Below, piece after piece: positions 35,569 through 44,355 of a stretch of DNA of 64,000 nt. The position numbers and the translations under genes are program-made. Within the stretch, counting starts at the first letter, position 1. Each line of letters begins with the position of its first letter. A model generated the notes under the pieces. The model did not search any database. It was not told the DNA's origin and was given only the letters and a program-made list of their open reading frames with translations. This DNA comes from Actinokineospora enzanensis DSM 44649 (GTDB lineage: Bacteria > Actinomycetota > Actinomycetes > Mycobacteriales > Pseudonocardiaceae): contig NZ_KB894410.1 in assembly GCF_000374445.1 (NCBI RefSeq), positions 62,001 through 126,000 on the forward strand, read 5' to 3'.

Positions 35569-36534
35569 GTGTTCGCCGAGCAGACGCGTGTCTACGCGAT
35601 CCCCATGCGTACCCGGTTCCGTGGCATCACCGTGCGCGAAGGGCTGTTGTTGCGGGGGGACGCCGGGTGGGGGGAGTTCTGCCCGTTCGCGGACTACTCC
35701 GACGCGGAGTCGGTGCCGTGGTTGGCGAGCGCGCGGGAGGCGGCCGAGCACGGGTGGCCGGAGCCGGTGCGGGATCGGGTACCGGTGAACGTGACGATCC
35801 CGGTGGTGGCGCCGGAGCGGGCGGCCGAGATCGCCGCCGGGTCCGGGTGCGCGACGGCCAAGGTGAAGGTGGCCGATCCAGGGGTGGACCTGGCCGACGA
35901 CATCGAGCGGGTGGCCGCGGTGCGCGACGCGATGGGGCCGTCCGCGCGATTGCGGGTGGACGCGAACACCGCCTGGGACGTGGAGACGGCGGTGCGGGCC
36001 ATCGGTGAGCTCGATCGGGCCGCGGGCGGCCTGGAGTACGTCGAGCAGCCGTGCCGCACGATCGAGGAACTGGCCGCCGTCCGCCGCCGGGTGGACGTGC
36101 CGATCGCCGCCGACGAGTCCATCCGCCGCGCCGAGGACCCGATGCGGGTCGCGGTGGCCGGGGCCGCGGACATCGCCGTTCTCAAGGTGGCCCCACTTGG
36201 CGGGGTGCGTCGCGCCCTCGCCGTCGCCGAGGCATGCGGCCTGCCGTGCGTCGTCTCGTCGGCCCTGGAGACCAGCGTCGGCCTCGCGGCGGGCCTGGCC
36301 CTGGCCGCTGCCCTCCCGACCCTGGACTATGCCTGCGGCCTTGGCACCCTCTCGCTGCTGACCACCGACGCCGTGGCCCGCCCGCTCCGCCCCATCGACG
36401 GCTGGCTCCCCGTCTCCCGCACCGCCCCCGCCCCGGACGCCCTCCACGAGGCCGACGACGACACCCGCGACCGCTGGCTTTCCCGCCTTGGCCGCGTCGC
36501 CGCCATCAGCGGCCGCCGCCCCGCCGACATCTGA
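35569..36534 (+). CDS. menC: o-Succinylbenzoate synthase
   Basis: Enolase-superfamily enzyme of menaquinone synthesis, 321 residues. Catalytic Lys pair in TAKVKV, metal ligands Asp in RVDANTAW, Glu in YVEQPC and Asp/Glu in IAADES, and the second catalytic Lys in AVLKVAPLGG are all present. GTG 35569 (VFAEQTRVYAIPM) fits the family length; the earlier ATG at 35506 adds 21 unlikely residues. Codon third positions move from G-rich at the 5' end to C-rich at the 3' end. Confidence 0.94.
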   Translation: MFAEQTRVYAIPMRTRFRGITVREGLLLRGDAGWGEFCPFADYSDAESVPWLASAREAAEHGWPEPVRDRVPVNVTIPVVAPERAAEIAAGSGCATAKVKVADPGVDLADDIERVAAVRDAMGPSARLRVDANTAWDVETAVRAIGELDRAAGGLEYVEQPCRTIEELAAVRRRVDVPIAADESIRRAEDPMRVAVAGAADIAVLKVAPLGGVRRALAVAEACGLPCVVSSALETSVGLAAGLALAAALPTLDYACGLGTLSLLTTDAVARPLRPIDGWLPVSRTAPAPDALHEADDDTRDRWLSRLGRVAAISGRRPADI

Positions 36535-36552
36535 CCTGCGCGATGGGTCTCG

Positions 36553-36558
36553 TAGGGT
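36553..36558 (+). promoter_or_regulatory. Leaderless -10 element of serine hydrolase gene
   Basis: TAGGGT followed by seven nucleotides and ATG 36566, 18 bases after menC ends. Confidence 0.6.
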
Positions 36559-36565
36559 CGGGACC

Positions 36566-37375
36566 ATGCGCAGTCTGGATGCGGTGGGGCAGTGGCCGGT
36601 CGACAACGTGGCCGTCGCGGTGGTGGGGGCCGACGGGAAGGTGCTCGGCTCGGTCGGCGACCAGCAGCGTCAGTTCAAGCTGGCCTCGGTCACCAAACCG
36701 CTGACCGCCTATGCCGTGTTGGTGGCCGTCGAGGAGGGCGCGGTCGAGTGGGACCAGCCCGCCGGGCCCGCGACCGTCCGGCACCTGATCGCGCACACCT
36801 CGGGCCTCGCCTTCGACTCGGCGACCCGGCAGGCCGAGCCGGGGACGCGGCGGATCTACTCCAACACCGGCTTCGACGTGCTGGCCGAGGCCGTCCACAC
36901 CGCGACCGGCATCCCGTTCGCCGACTACCTCCGCGAAGCCGTGTTCGAGCCGCTGGGGATGGGCGCGTCCGAGCTGACGGGTTCGGCCGGTGCGGGCGCC
37001 GTGTCCACTTGCGCGGATCTGACGTTGTTCGCCGCCGAATTGCAGGCGCCGACGTTGGTGGCGGCCGAGACCGTGGCCGAGGCGACGTCCGTGGCGTTCT
37101 CCGGGCTCAACGGGGTGCTCCCCGGATATGGCATGCAGAAGCCCAACGACTGGGGGCTGGGGTTCGAGATCCGGGACGGCAAGAGTCCACATTGGACTGG
37201 GTCGGGCAGTTCCGCGCGCACCTACGGCCACTTCGGCCAGTCCGGCACCTTCCTGTGGGTCGACCCGGACGTGGGCCTCGCCTGCGTCGCACTCACCGAC
37301 CGCCCGTTCGGCGAGTGGGCGATCGAGGCCTGGCCACTGTTCACCGACGGTGTTCTCGCCGAGTTCCGAGGCTGA
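36566..37375 (+). CDS. Beta-lactamase-family serine hydrolase
   Basis: A 269-residue class C beta-lactamase/DD-peptidase-like hydrolase lacking a signal peptide. SVTK (nucleophile Ser and Lys), YSN and HFGQSG (the third, HxG-type motif) are all present. Cytosolic members are often esterases or amidases. It is shorter than AmpC-type enzymes. The substrate is unknown. Expression is probably independent of menC because of its own -10 element. Confidence 0.9.
   Translation: MRSLDAVGQWPVDNVAVAVVGADGKVLGSVGDQQRQFKLASVTKPLTAYAVLVAVEEGAVEWDQPAGPATVRHLIAHTSGLAFDSATRQAEPGTRRIYSNTGFDVLAEAVHTATGIPFADYLREAVFEPLGMGASELTGSAGAGAVSTCADLTLFAAELQAPTLVAAETVAEATSVAFSGLNGVLPGYGMQKPNDWGLGFEIRDGKSPHWTGSGSSARTYGHFGQSGTFLWVDPDVGLACVALTDRPFGEWAIEAWPLFTDGVLAEFRG
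37185..37197. repeat. Degenerate copy of iterated palindrome
   Basis: GTCCACATTGGAC, one mismatch from the consensus, inside the serine hydrolase gene. It reads through four A/T-ending codons in a row (AGT CCA CAT, then ACT after TGG). Confidence 0.4.
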
Positions 37376-37467
37376 CCCGCTCAGCGCGGCCGGATCGGCG
37401 GCGAAAGCACCACCGACTTCGTCAACGCGACAAACAGCCCACTGAGGACACTTCGGGCCGGGTGGAT

Positions 37468-37492
37468 GCGCCGGGAATGGGCGTCCCGGCGC
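37468..37492. terminator. Hairpin between convergent genes
   Basis: GCGCCGGGA / TCCCGGCGC with a seven-base loop, between the serine hydrolase and the small leftward gene. Apart from this the 212-bp gap shows nothing notable. Confidence 0.6.
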
Positions 37493-37587
37493 GGTCGGGG
37501 TGTCCGGTGGTCCACCTGATCAGGATGCCGGGCACACGGGTTGTCATCGAGCGGGCCGATTCGCCCGCTCGGTCCTCTGTGTCCGGT

Positions 37588-37755
37588 TCAGTGTCCGGTT
37601 CGGCGCAGTGGCTTGGGTACCTGGACCGGAACCGGGATGGTGTCCGGCTCCATCTCCTCGTACTCGTGGGCCGCCCACTTGGCCTCTTCGATGGCCACGT
37701 GGACCCGTTGCATCAGCTCGCCGTTGTCCCAGTGGTGTTCCGGGTGCTCGCTCAT
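37588..37755 (-). CDS. Small conserved-looking acidic protein
   Basis: A 55-residue frame starting MSEHPEHHWDNGELMQRVHV, with helical character (VAIEEAKWAAHEYEEME) and a Pro/Val-rich tail. No domain recognised. Codon usage is strongly C/G-ending, which supports coding. The ribosome-binding site is weak (GGCGGG). It lies 59 bp downstream of the XPB helicase on the same strand and may be co-transcribed with it. Confidence 0.65.
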   Translation of the reverse strand: MSEHPEHHWDNGELMQRVHVAIEEAKWAAHEYEEMEPDTIPVPVQVPKPLRRTGH

Positions 37756-37814
37756 CCCGCCAAGGTGCCCCGTCCGGGCGCGCTCTCAAACCTCCGTTAC
37801 CGAACTGCGACGTA

Positions 37815-39470
37815 CTACCCCGGAATCTGTGGTCCGAGCAGGTCGTCGGCGTCGCAAATGCGGTACGCGTAGCCCTGTTCCGCGAGAAACCGCTGTCGGT
37901 GCGCGGCGTACTCGGTGTCCAGAGTGTCCCGGGCGACGACCGAGTAGAAGTGTGCCTGCCTGCCGTCCCCCTTGGGCCGCAGCAGCCTGCCCAGCCGCTG
38001 GGCCTCCTCCTGTCGGGAGCCGAAGGTGCCGGACACCTGCACCGCGACCGAGGCCTCCGGCAGATCGATGGAGAAGTTCGCCACCTTCGACACCACCAGC
38101 GTGCGCAGCTCGCCCCGGCGGAAGGCGTCGAACAGCTCCTCCCGCTCCTTGTTCTTCGTCGACCCCTGGATGACCGGCGCCTGCAACGCCTCGCCCAGTT
38201 CGTCCAGTTGGTCCAGATACGCGCCGATGACCAGGGTGGGCTCGTCCGGGTGCCGGTCCAGGATGGAGCGAACCACCGGGATCTTGGTGTGCGCCGTCGA
38301 GCACACCCGGTAGCGCTCCTCCGGCTCGGCGGTCGCGTACTTCAGCCGTTCGTTCTCGGTGAGCGTGACCCGGACCTCGACGCACTCGGCAGGCGCGATC
38401 CAGCCCTGCTCCTCGATGTCGCGCCAGGGCACGTCGTAGCGCTTGGGGCCGATCAGGGAGAACACGTCGCCCTCGCGGCCGTCCTCGCGGACCAGCGTGG
38501 CGGTGAGCCCGAGCCTGCGCCGGGACTGCAGGTCGGCGGTCATCCGGAACACCGGCGCGGGCAGCAGGTGCACCTCGTCGTAGACGACCAGGCCCCAGTC
38601 CCGGGAGTCGAACAGCTCCAGGTGCCGGTACTCGCCCTTCGACTTGCGGGTGATGACCTGGTAGGTGGCGATGGTGACCGGGCGGATCTCCTTGCGCTCC
38701 CCGGAGTACTCGCCGATCTCCTCCTCGGTCAGCGACGTGCGCGCGATCAGCTCGCGCTTCCACTGCCTGCCCGCCACCGTGTTGGTGACCAGGATCAGCG
38801 TGGTGGCCTGGGCGTGCGCCATCGCGGCCGCGCCGACCAGGGTCTTGCCCGCGCCGCAGGGCAGCACGACCACGCCGGAGCCGCCCGCCCAGAACGACTC
38901 GGCGGCCAGCCGCTGGTACTCGCGCAGCTGCCAGCCGTCCTCGACCAGGGCGATCGGGTGCGCCTCGCCGTCCACGTAGCCCGCGTGGTCCTCGGCTGGC
39001 CAGCCCACCTTGAGCAGGACCTGCTTGAGCCTGCCCCGCTCGCTCGGGTGCACCACCACGGTGTCGTCGTCGATCCGGGCACCCAGCATCGGGATGATCT
39101 TCTTGTTGCGCAGCACCTCCACCAGCACCGCGCGGTCGTTGGTAGCCATCACCAGCCCGTGTGCCGGGTGGTTCTGCAGGGTCAGCCGCCCGAACCGGGC
39201 CATCGTGTCCACGATGTCGATCAGCAGCGGCTGCGGCACCGGGTAGCGGGAATAGGTCGACAGCGCGTCGACCACCTGCTCGGCGTCGTGCCCGGCCGCG
39301 CGCGCGTTCCACAACGCGAGTGGCGTGACCCGGTAGGTGTGCACGTGCTCGGGGGCCCGCTCCAGCTCGGCGAACGGCGCGATGGCGATCCGCGCCTCGT
39401 TCGCGCTCGGGTGGTCGATCTCCAGCAGGAGCGTCTTGTCGGACTGCACGATCAGCGGGCCGTCGGTCAC
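37815..39470 (-). CDS. XPB/Ssl2-type DNA repair helicase
   Basis: A 551-residue superfamily 2 helicase related to eukaryotic XPB and mycobacterial Rv0861c. N-terminal damage-recognition-like domain (about 1-170), then motif I LPCGAGKTLVG, motif II VYDEVHLLP (DEVH), motif III LTATLVREDG and motif VI QRLGRLLRPK. XPB-type proteins unwind 3'-to-5' around damage or open promoters. GTG 39470 follows AGGGAC. Its usual partner, the helicase-associated protein, is found at 49353 rather than next door. Confidence 0.95.
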   Translation of the reverse strand: MTDGPLIVQSDKTLLLEIDHPSANEARIAIAPFAELERAPEHVHTYRVTPLALWNARAAGHDAEQVVDALSTYSRYPVPQPLLIDIVDTMARFGRLTLQNHPAHGLVMATNDRAVLVEVLRNKKIIPMLGARIDDDTVVVHPSERGRLKQVLLKVGWPAEDHAGYVDGEAHPIALVEDGWQLREYQRLAAESFWAGGSGVVVLPCGAGKTLVGAAAMAHAQATTLILVTNTVAGRQWKRELIARTSLTEEEIGEYSGERKEIRPVTIATYQVITRKSKGEYRHLELFDSRDWGLVVYDEVHLLPAPVFRMTADLQSRRRLGLTATLVREDGREGDVFSLIGPKRYDVPWRDIEEQGWIAPAECVEVRVTLTENERLKYATAEPEERYRVCSTAHTKIPVVRSILDRHPDEPTLVIGAYLDQLDELGEALQAPVIQGSTKNKEREELFDAFRRGELRTLVVSKVANFSIDLPEASVAVQVSGTFGSRQEEAQRLGRLLRPKGDGRQAHFYSVVARDTLDTEYAAHRQRFLAEQGYAYRICDADDLLGPQIPG

Positions 39471-39638
39471 CAGTGTCCCTCGCGTCTCTCGCCCTGGGGG
39501 TGGGGTGCGACTTCCCAGTGTGGCAAATCGGGCAGGCGATTGCCCCAGGGCCACAGTTCGGTAACCGGTGTGCGCCGCCTCCGGCGCGGACGGCTACCGT
39601 CCACGCGCCAGCCGACCCCGCACGGTGAGGAACAGCGC

Positions 39639-40286
39639 ATGAGCAACCCACCGAACCCGGACGCGACCCCGGACGAGCCTCAGGACAAGTCTCCGACAGA
39701 GAACCCGGAGACCCCCGAGACCCCGGAGACCCCGGCCGCCGACGAGCCCTTCTGGACCCCCGAGGGCGGCGACGGCACCCCGCCCGCCGGGTTATCCGAC
39801 CGGGAGAAGGCCCGCCGCAGGCTGTTCATCGGGGTGATCGCCCTGGTCGCGGCGCTGATCGTGGCTGGCGGGTTCGTGGTCCTGCACTTCGTGGTGAGCT
39901 CCGGCACCGGCGACTGCGCCTCGGTCACCGGCTCGGGTGACCACCCGCCGGTCGAGCTGGTCGCCTGCGACGACTCCGAGGCAACCTTCCGCGTCGCCAG
40001 CCGCCAGGCCGCCAACGCGACCGGCTGCCCCGACGGCGCCTACCGCGAGGTCTCCTACGAGGAGAAGCTGCTCTGCCTGATGCCCAACTTCGCGGCGGGC
40101 CACTGCTACGTCTACGACGAGAACAACCAGGCATTCAAGGTCGGCCCCTGCGAGTCCCCCGACGCGATCCGCATCTCCCGGGTCATCCCCGGTAGCACCG
40201 ACACCTCGCCCTGCCCGGAGAACGAGGGCCTGAGCTACCCGGATCCCCCGACCGTCTTCTGCGTCGAGACGCCCAACGCGCACTGA
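39639..40286 (+). CDS. Single-pass membrane protein, LppU/SCO3897-like extracellular domain
   Basis: A 215-residue protein: acidic Pro/Glu/Thr-rich cytoplasmic N-terminus (about 1-60), one membrane helix (LFIGVIALVAALIVAGGFVV) and an extracellular domain with eight cysteines (GDCASV, LVACDDSEATFRV, CLMPN, HCYVY). The Cys pattern resembles the LppU/SCO3897 family of unknown function. Divergent from XPB. AGGAAC lies a few bases before ATG 39639. Confidence 0.82.
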   Translation: MSNPPNPDATPDEPQDKSPTENPETPETPETPAADEPFWTPEGGDGTPPAGLSDREKARRRLFIGVIALVAALIVAGGFVVLHFVVSSGTGDCASVTGSGDHPPVELVACDDSEATFRVASRQAANATGCPDGAYREVSYEEKLLCLMPNFAAGHCYVYDENNQAFKVGPCESPDAIRISRVIPGSTDTSPCPENEGLSYPDPPTVFCVETPNAH

Positions 40287-40307
40287 ACACCCGATGAGTA
40301 CTGACGC

Positions 40308-40345
40308 GAACGGGGCCCGCGCCGAACCCGGCGCGGGCCCCGTTC
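40308..40345. terminator. Bidirectional terminator
   Basis: Sixteen-base perfect stem starting GAACGGGGCCCGCGCC with a six-base loop, between the LppU-like gene and the ABC transporter operon, which converge. Confidence 0.9.
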
Positions 40346-40357
40346 ACCAAGAACGTC

Positions 40358-41134
40358 CTACCGGGCGCCCACCGGCGTGTTGCCCTGCAGCATCCCGGCG
40401 ACCCGTGCGCGCAGGTCCACGAACTCCCCGCTGGCCCGGGTGCCGATCTGGTCCCGCACCGGGCCGAGCGGCACGTCCAGGTCGGCCACCACCGTTGCGG
40501 GCGACTTCGACAGCACCAGCACCCGGTCGCCCAGGTACACGCTCTCGTCGATGTCGTGCGTGACCAGCAGGATCGTGGTGTCCTGCTCGCGCCGCACGCG
40601 CAGTAGCAGGTCCTCCAGCTCGAACCTGGTCTGTGCGTCCACCGAGGCGAACGGCTCGTCCATCAGCAGCAGCGCGGGCCGGTAGGCCAGCGCGCGGGCG
40701 ATGGCGACCCGCTGCTGCATGCCGCCGGAGAGCTGCCACGGGTACTTCCGCCCCGCCTTGCCCAGACCGACCGCCGACAGTGCCTCGGCGGCGCGCGCCG
40801 CCCGCTTGCGCCGGGACAGCTTGCGCAGCGGGAACTCCACGTTCCTGGTCACCGACATCCAGGGGAACAGCGACCGGCTGTAGTCCTGGAACACGACGGC
40901 CAGGTCGGACGGGACGCCGTCGACCGGGGTGCCGTGCAGCATGACCCGGCCGCTGGTGGGTCTGACCAGGCCCGCGATGGTGCGCAGCAGGGTCGACTTG
41001 CCGCAGCCGGACGGGCCGACGACGCACACCAGCTCACCCGCCTCCACGCTGAAGCCGAGCCCGTCGATGGCCGTGTGCGCGCCGTCCTTGCCTTGGTAGG
41101 TATGTCCGAGGTCGCTGACCTCAAGCATTCGCAT
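40358..41134 (-). CDS. ABC transporter ATP-binding protein (SsuB/TauB type)
   Basis: A 258-residue ABC ATPase: Walker A GPSGCGKST, Q-loop VFQDYSRSLFPWMSV, signature LSGGMQQR, Walker B ALLLMDEP and H-loop THD. The Q-loop sequence places it with nitrate/sulfonate/taurine importers. GGAGG precedes the ATG. It is the last gene of a four-gene leftward operon (binding protein, two permeases, ATPase). Confidence 0.95.
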   Translation of the reverse strand: MRMLEVSDLGHTYQGKDGAHTAIDGLGFSVEAGELVCVVGPSGCGKSTLLRTIAGLVRPTSGRVMLHGTPVDGVPSDLAVVFQDYSRSLFPWMSVTRNVEFPLRKLSRRKRAARAAEALSAVGLGKAGRKYPWQLSGGMQQRVAIARALAYRPALLLMDEPFASVDAQTRFELEDLLLRVRREQDTTILLVTHDIDESVYLGDRVLVLSKSPATVVADLDVPLGPVRDQIGTRASGEFVDLRARVAGMLQGNTPVGAR

Positions 41135-41135
41135 G

Positions 41136-41918
41136 TCATCCTCCGGTGGCGAGCGCCCGCGCTTCGAGCGAGTGCCGCGGCTGCCAGGCCAGCGCGCGCC
41201 GCTCCAGCAGCAGGAGCAGGGAATTGAGCAGGTAGCCGAGCAGCCCGAGCAGCACGATCCAGGACCACATGGCCAGCGGGTCGAAGTCGCTGCGGGCGTA
41301 CTGCAGCTGGTTGCCGATGCCGTACTCGGAGCCGCGCAGCTCGGCGACGACCATCAGGATCAGCGCCAGCGACAGGCTCAGCCGCAGCCCGGCGAACACC
41401 TTGGGCAAGGCGGAGGGCAGCAGCACGCGCAGCGCCCACTGCGGTCCGGACAGCCGGAACACCCGGGCGGTATCGACCTTGGTGGCGTCCACGGCGCGGG
41501 CGCCGTCCACGCTGTTGAGCAGCACCGGCCAGAGCGAGCCGAAGATGATCACCGGCAGCTGCATCCTGGTGATGCCGATTGAAGCCGCGAAGAACGGCAC
41601 CATCAGCGGCGGCGGGATCGACCGCAGGAAGGTGAACACCGGTCCCAGGTAGGCCACGGCCACCCGGGAACGGCCGAGCAGCAGGCCGAGCGCGACGCCG
41701 ATGACCCCGGCGACCGCCCAGCCGAACAGCATCCGGCCCATGCCCGGCAGGATGTGCTTGGTCAGCAGCGGCGAGAACAGCTTGTCCTGCAGATCCAGCG
41801 CGATCTTGATCGGCGTGGGGAAGAAGACGCTGTCCGCGGCCGTGGTGACCAGCTGCCACGCGATCAGCACGACCACGAACACGGCCCACCGCTGGGCCAG
41901 CCGCACGGCGCCGTTCAC
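41136..41918 (-). CDS. ABC transporter permease (SsuC/TauC type), second
   Basis: A 260-residue integral membrane protein with six predicted helices and an EAA-like cytoplasmic loop (TARVFRLSGPQWALRVLLPS). It overlaps the first permease by four bases (ATGA) and ends one base before the ATPase start. Two different permeases imply a heterodimeric channel, unusual for SsuC-type systems, where one permease commonly dimerises. Confidence 0.93.
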   Translation of the reverse strand: MNGAVRLAQRWAVFVVVLIAWQLVTTAADSVFFPTPIKIALDLQDKLFSPLLTKHILPGMGRMLFGWAVAGVIGVALGLLLGRSRVAVAYLGPVFTFLRSIPPPLMVPFFAASIGITRMQLPVIIFGSLWPVLLNSVDGARAVDATKVDTARVFRLSGPQWALRVLLPSALPKVFAGLRLSLSLALILMVVAELRGSEYGIGNQLQYARSDFDPLAMWSWIVLLGLLGYLLNSLLLLLERRALAWQPRHSLEARALATGG

Positions 41919-42691
41919 CGTTCACCGCCCCGGGGCAGGCTCCACGCGAACGCCTTGCGGTGCGCCCATTCCAGGGCCGCGTTGGCGCCGAGCCCGAGCG
42001 CGCCCGCGAGCACGGTCGTGGCCAGCACCTCGGCCATCATGTTGGTGCCCTCGGCCGCCTCCATGGCGTACTGGCCGAGCCCGATGGTGCCGCCGGTGAA
42101 GAACTCGGTGCTGATCACCACGCCGAGCGAGAGGGCGAGCGCCAGCCGGACGCCGGTGAGCACGAACGGTGCCGCGCTGGGCAGCGCGACGCGGGTCAGC
42201 ACCGATAGTCTGCGTACACCGAACGCGCGGGCGGTCTGCACGTGCAGCGGGTCGATCTCGTCGAGGGCGTACATGGTGTTGAACAGGATCGGCCAGGTCG
42301 CGGCGTACACCGCCAGGCCGATCTTGGTCTCCGGTCCGCTGCCCACGGTGATCACGGCCAGCGGGATGATGGCGACCGAGGGGATCGGCCGCAGGAACTC
42401 GACCAGGGTCATCACGGCCCGGCGGACGACCGGGACGCTGCCCAGCAGGAGTCCGGCGGGCACCGCGATCGCTGTCGCGATCACCAGGGCGATCAGGGTG
42501 GCCAGCACGGTGGCCACCAGCGCCCGTTGGAAGTGGTTGTCCCCGAGCAGGCGCACCAGTGTGGGCAACACCACACTCGGCGGACGCAGGTAGTAGTCCG
42601 GAACGAGACCGGTCCGGCTGGCCGCTTCCCATAGCGCGAAGAAGCCAGCCAGACCGATCACGCTCGCGGAAACTCGCGGAGTTCCGCTCAC
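41915..42691 (-). CDS. ABC transporter permease (SsuC/TauC type), first
   Basis: A 258-residue membrane protein with about six helices and the EAA loop (TARAFGVRRLSVLTRVALPS). Related to, but clearly different from, the second permease. Follows the binding-protein gene by 40 bp. Confidence 0.93.
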   Translation of the reverse strand: MSGTPRVSASVIGLAGFFALWEAASRTGLVPDYYLRPPSVVLPTLVRLLGDNHFQRALVATVLATLIALVIATAIAVPAGLLLGSVPVVRRAVMTLVEFLRPIPSVAIIPLAVITVGSGPETKIGLAVYAATWPILFNTMYALDEIDPLHVQTARAFGVRRLSVLTRVALPSAAPFVLTGVRLALALSLGVVISTEFFTGGTIGLGQYAMEAAEGTNMMAEVLATTVLAGALGLGANAALEWAHRKAFAWSLPRGGER

Positions 42692-42731
42692 TGTCGTTTA
42701 CGGCCCCCTGGGCGGGAGCCCGCCTCCCGAC

Positions 42732-43763
42732 CTATTTGTTCGAGCTGGGGCTGCTGACGATCATCGACGAGACATCCAGATTCCCCTTGATCACCTGGAA
42801 CTCCTGCATCAGGTTGGCCACCCGCTGAATGCGGTTGGCCTCCAGCGAGGTGGAGTAGGTGGAGATGGTGACCAGCTTCGCGGTCTGCTCGTCGACCTTC
42901 GCGTACTTCACGAACATCGGCTCCATCTTCGACCGGTCGGTCGCCTCGGCCTGTGCCTTGGCCAGTCCGCGCTGGAACGCGGCGACGGTCTTCGGGTTGG
43001 CCGCGGCGAACTTCGCCGTGGTGAAGTAGCCGGACATCGGCATCTCGGCGGTGGGGCCGGAAGCGCAGTCGAACACCGGCACGGCGCCAAGCTGCTTCTC
43101 CGCGATGGTCACCCACGGCTCGACCACGACCGCGCCGTCCACGAGGCCCTTCTGCATCGCCGGGATCATTTCCGGCAGGGACATCTCGACGAACTGGACC
43201 TGGGTGTAGTCGACGCCCTGGGTCTTGAGCACCGACATCGGGGCCATGTCGGTCATGGTGTTGCGGGCCGAGATGGCGATCTTCTTGCCGGGCGCGTCGG
43301 TCGGCTTCTTCAGCGGCGAGTTGGGCGGGGAGACGACCACGATGTGGCCGGGCTTGGCGGCCAGGCCGTCCGCGATGATCTTGAGGTCGCCGGTCTTCTT
43401 GCTCTGCGCGGCCAGCGGCGCGGGGTAGGAGGCGAAGCCGACGTCGAGGTCGCCGCCCACGGTGGAGTTGACCACCTGGCCGCCGTTGGGCTGGACGACG
43501 GGATCGATGTCCAGGCCCTGCTCCTTGAAGTAGCCCTGCTCGATCGCGCGGTAGAACGGGGCGACGTCGACGACCGGCAGCATGCCCACCCGGATCTTGG
43601 CCTTCTCCACCGCGCCGGTACCGCCTCCGCCTCCGGAGGTGGACTGGTCGTCGCTGCCGCCGAGCAGACCACAGCCGCTGAGCGAGGCCAGCAGCGTGGC
43701 GGCGAGCAGGGCGATCGGCAGCCGGACGCGGGCAGTCCGTCTGGTGGCAACGCGTCGAAGCAT
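42732..43763 (-). CDS. ABC transporter substrate-binding lipoprotein (NMT1/SsuA-like)
   Basis: A 343-residue exported lipoprotein: signal peptide with lipobox LSGC, Gly/Ser linker, then a periplasmic-binding-type II domain (KIRVGMLPVVDVAPFYRAIE, GYFKEQGLDIDPV, GLVDGAVVVEPW). The family takes up nitrate, sulfonates, taurine or the thiamine pyrimidine moiety; the ligand is not predictable here. GAGGAGAG precedes the ATG. First gene of the operon, with its own sigma-70-like promoter. Confidence 0.93.
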   Translation of the reverse strand: MLRRVATRRTARVRLPIALLAATLLASLSGCGLLGGSDDQSTSGGGGGTGAVEKAKIRVGMLPVVDVAPFYRAIEQGYFKEQGLDIDPVVQPNGGQVVNSTVGGDLDVGFASYPAPLAAQSKKTGDLKIIADGLAAKPGHIVVVSPPNSPLKKPTDAPGKKIAISARNTMTDMAPMSVLKTQGVDYTQVQFVEMSLPEMIPAMQKGLVDGAVVVEPWVTIAEKQLGAVPVFDCASGPTAEMPMSGYFTTAKFAAANPKTVAAFQRGLAKAQAEATDRSKMEPMFVKYAKVDEQTAKLVTISTYSTSLEANRIQRVANLMQEFQVIKGNLDVSSMIVSSPSSNK

Positions 43764-43835
43764 TTGCTGACTCTCCTCGTAGGAGGTGGGTTTTGTCGAG
43801 GTGCTAGCGAGTAGCCCTGCGGCACACGAGGACGC

Positions 43836-43865
43836 ACTCTAGAGACTGTCGGGTGCGTGTCACAA
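43836..43865 (-). promoter_or_regulatory. Promoter of the ABC transporter operon
   Basis: On the minus strand TTGTGA (43860-43865), an 18-bp spacer and TAGAGT (43836-43841) resemble a housekeeping promoter, about 75 bp before the binding-protein start. Confidence 0.5.
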
Positions 43866-44355
43866 TGAGTGTGCGCAAGATGCCGTGCGGTGAACCCTCT
43901 CACTGAATCGGGTGGAGTTGTTGACCCAACCGGGCGAATCTTGTAACGGCCCTGACCTGGGGTTTACGGTCCGTAGTTGGTGATCTCGGCCGATACCGAT
44001 TACTCATCCATACGGGCGATGGTGAACGTAGGGAAAACCACCACGCCATCACGCAGACGAGTAGTTGTTAATGCTAAGTATTCGATACGGGCTGTGATGA
44101 TGCCCTGGAAGGGTTACATCGTGACGGAGACTTCGCTACCTTCTGTGCCCACAGTGAGGCGCTCGCACCGAGCGGCGGAGGAGAGCAGGCGACATGCTCG
44201 CGGGTAACGTTGGACCGCCCCGGTCCGACATCTTGCGGTGGCCGCCTACGCCCCGAGCGTCCGCGACGTGCCGCGTCCTCCACTGGGGTAGTTGTCCGTT
44301 CGAGCTGGCCTCCGGGTAACGGGCTACTGGCTCAGATGCAGGGAGAGTGCTGGCA
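43866..44355. other. Long, partly AT-rich region upstream of the conservon
   Basis: No convincing gene in this 490-bp stretch. Positions 43970-44110 are clearly more AT-rich than the rest of the window and contain the small dyad GTATTCGATAC. This is the likely conservon promoter and leader region. A 76-codon GTG frame at 43977 lacks a ribosome-binding site. Confidence 0.5.

Noticed and set aside
37500-40286. 928-codon rightward frame over XPB
   Set aside because: Only its last 215 codons (39639-40286) are a gene; the rest is antisense of XPB.
40358-43763. Molybdate transporter feeding the Mo-cofactor genes
   Set aside because: The binding protein is of the NMT1/SsuA type, not ModA; the permeases and ATPase are SsuC/SsuB-like with no Mop domain.
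43977-44207. 76-codon frame upstream of cvnA
   Set aside because: No ribosome-binding site, AT-rich promoter-like sequence, no GC bias at third positions in the first half.
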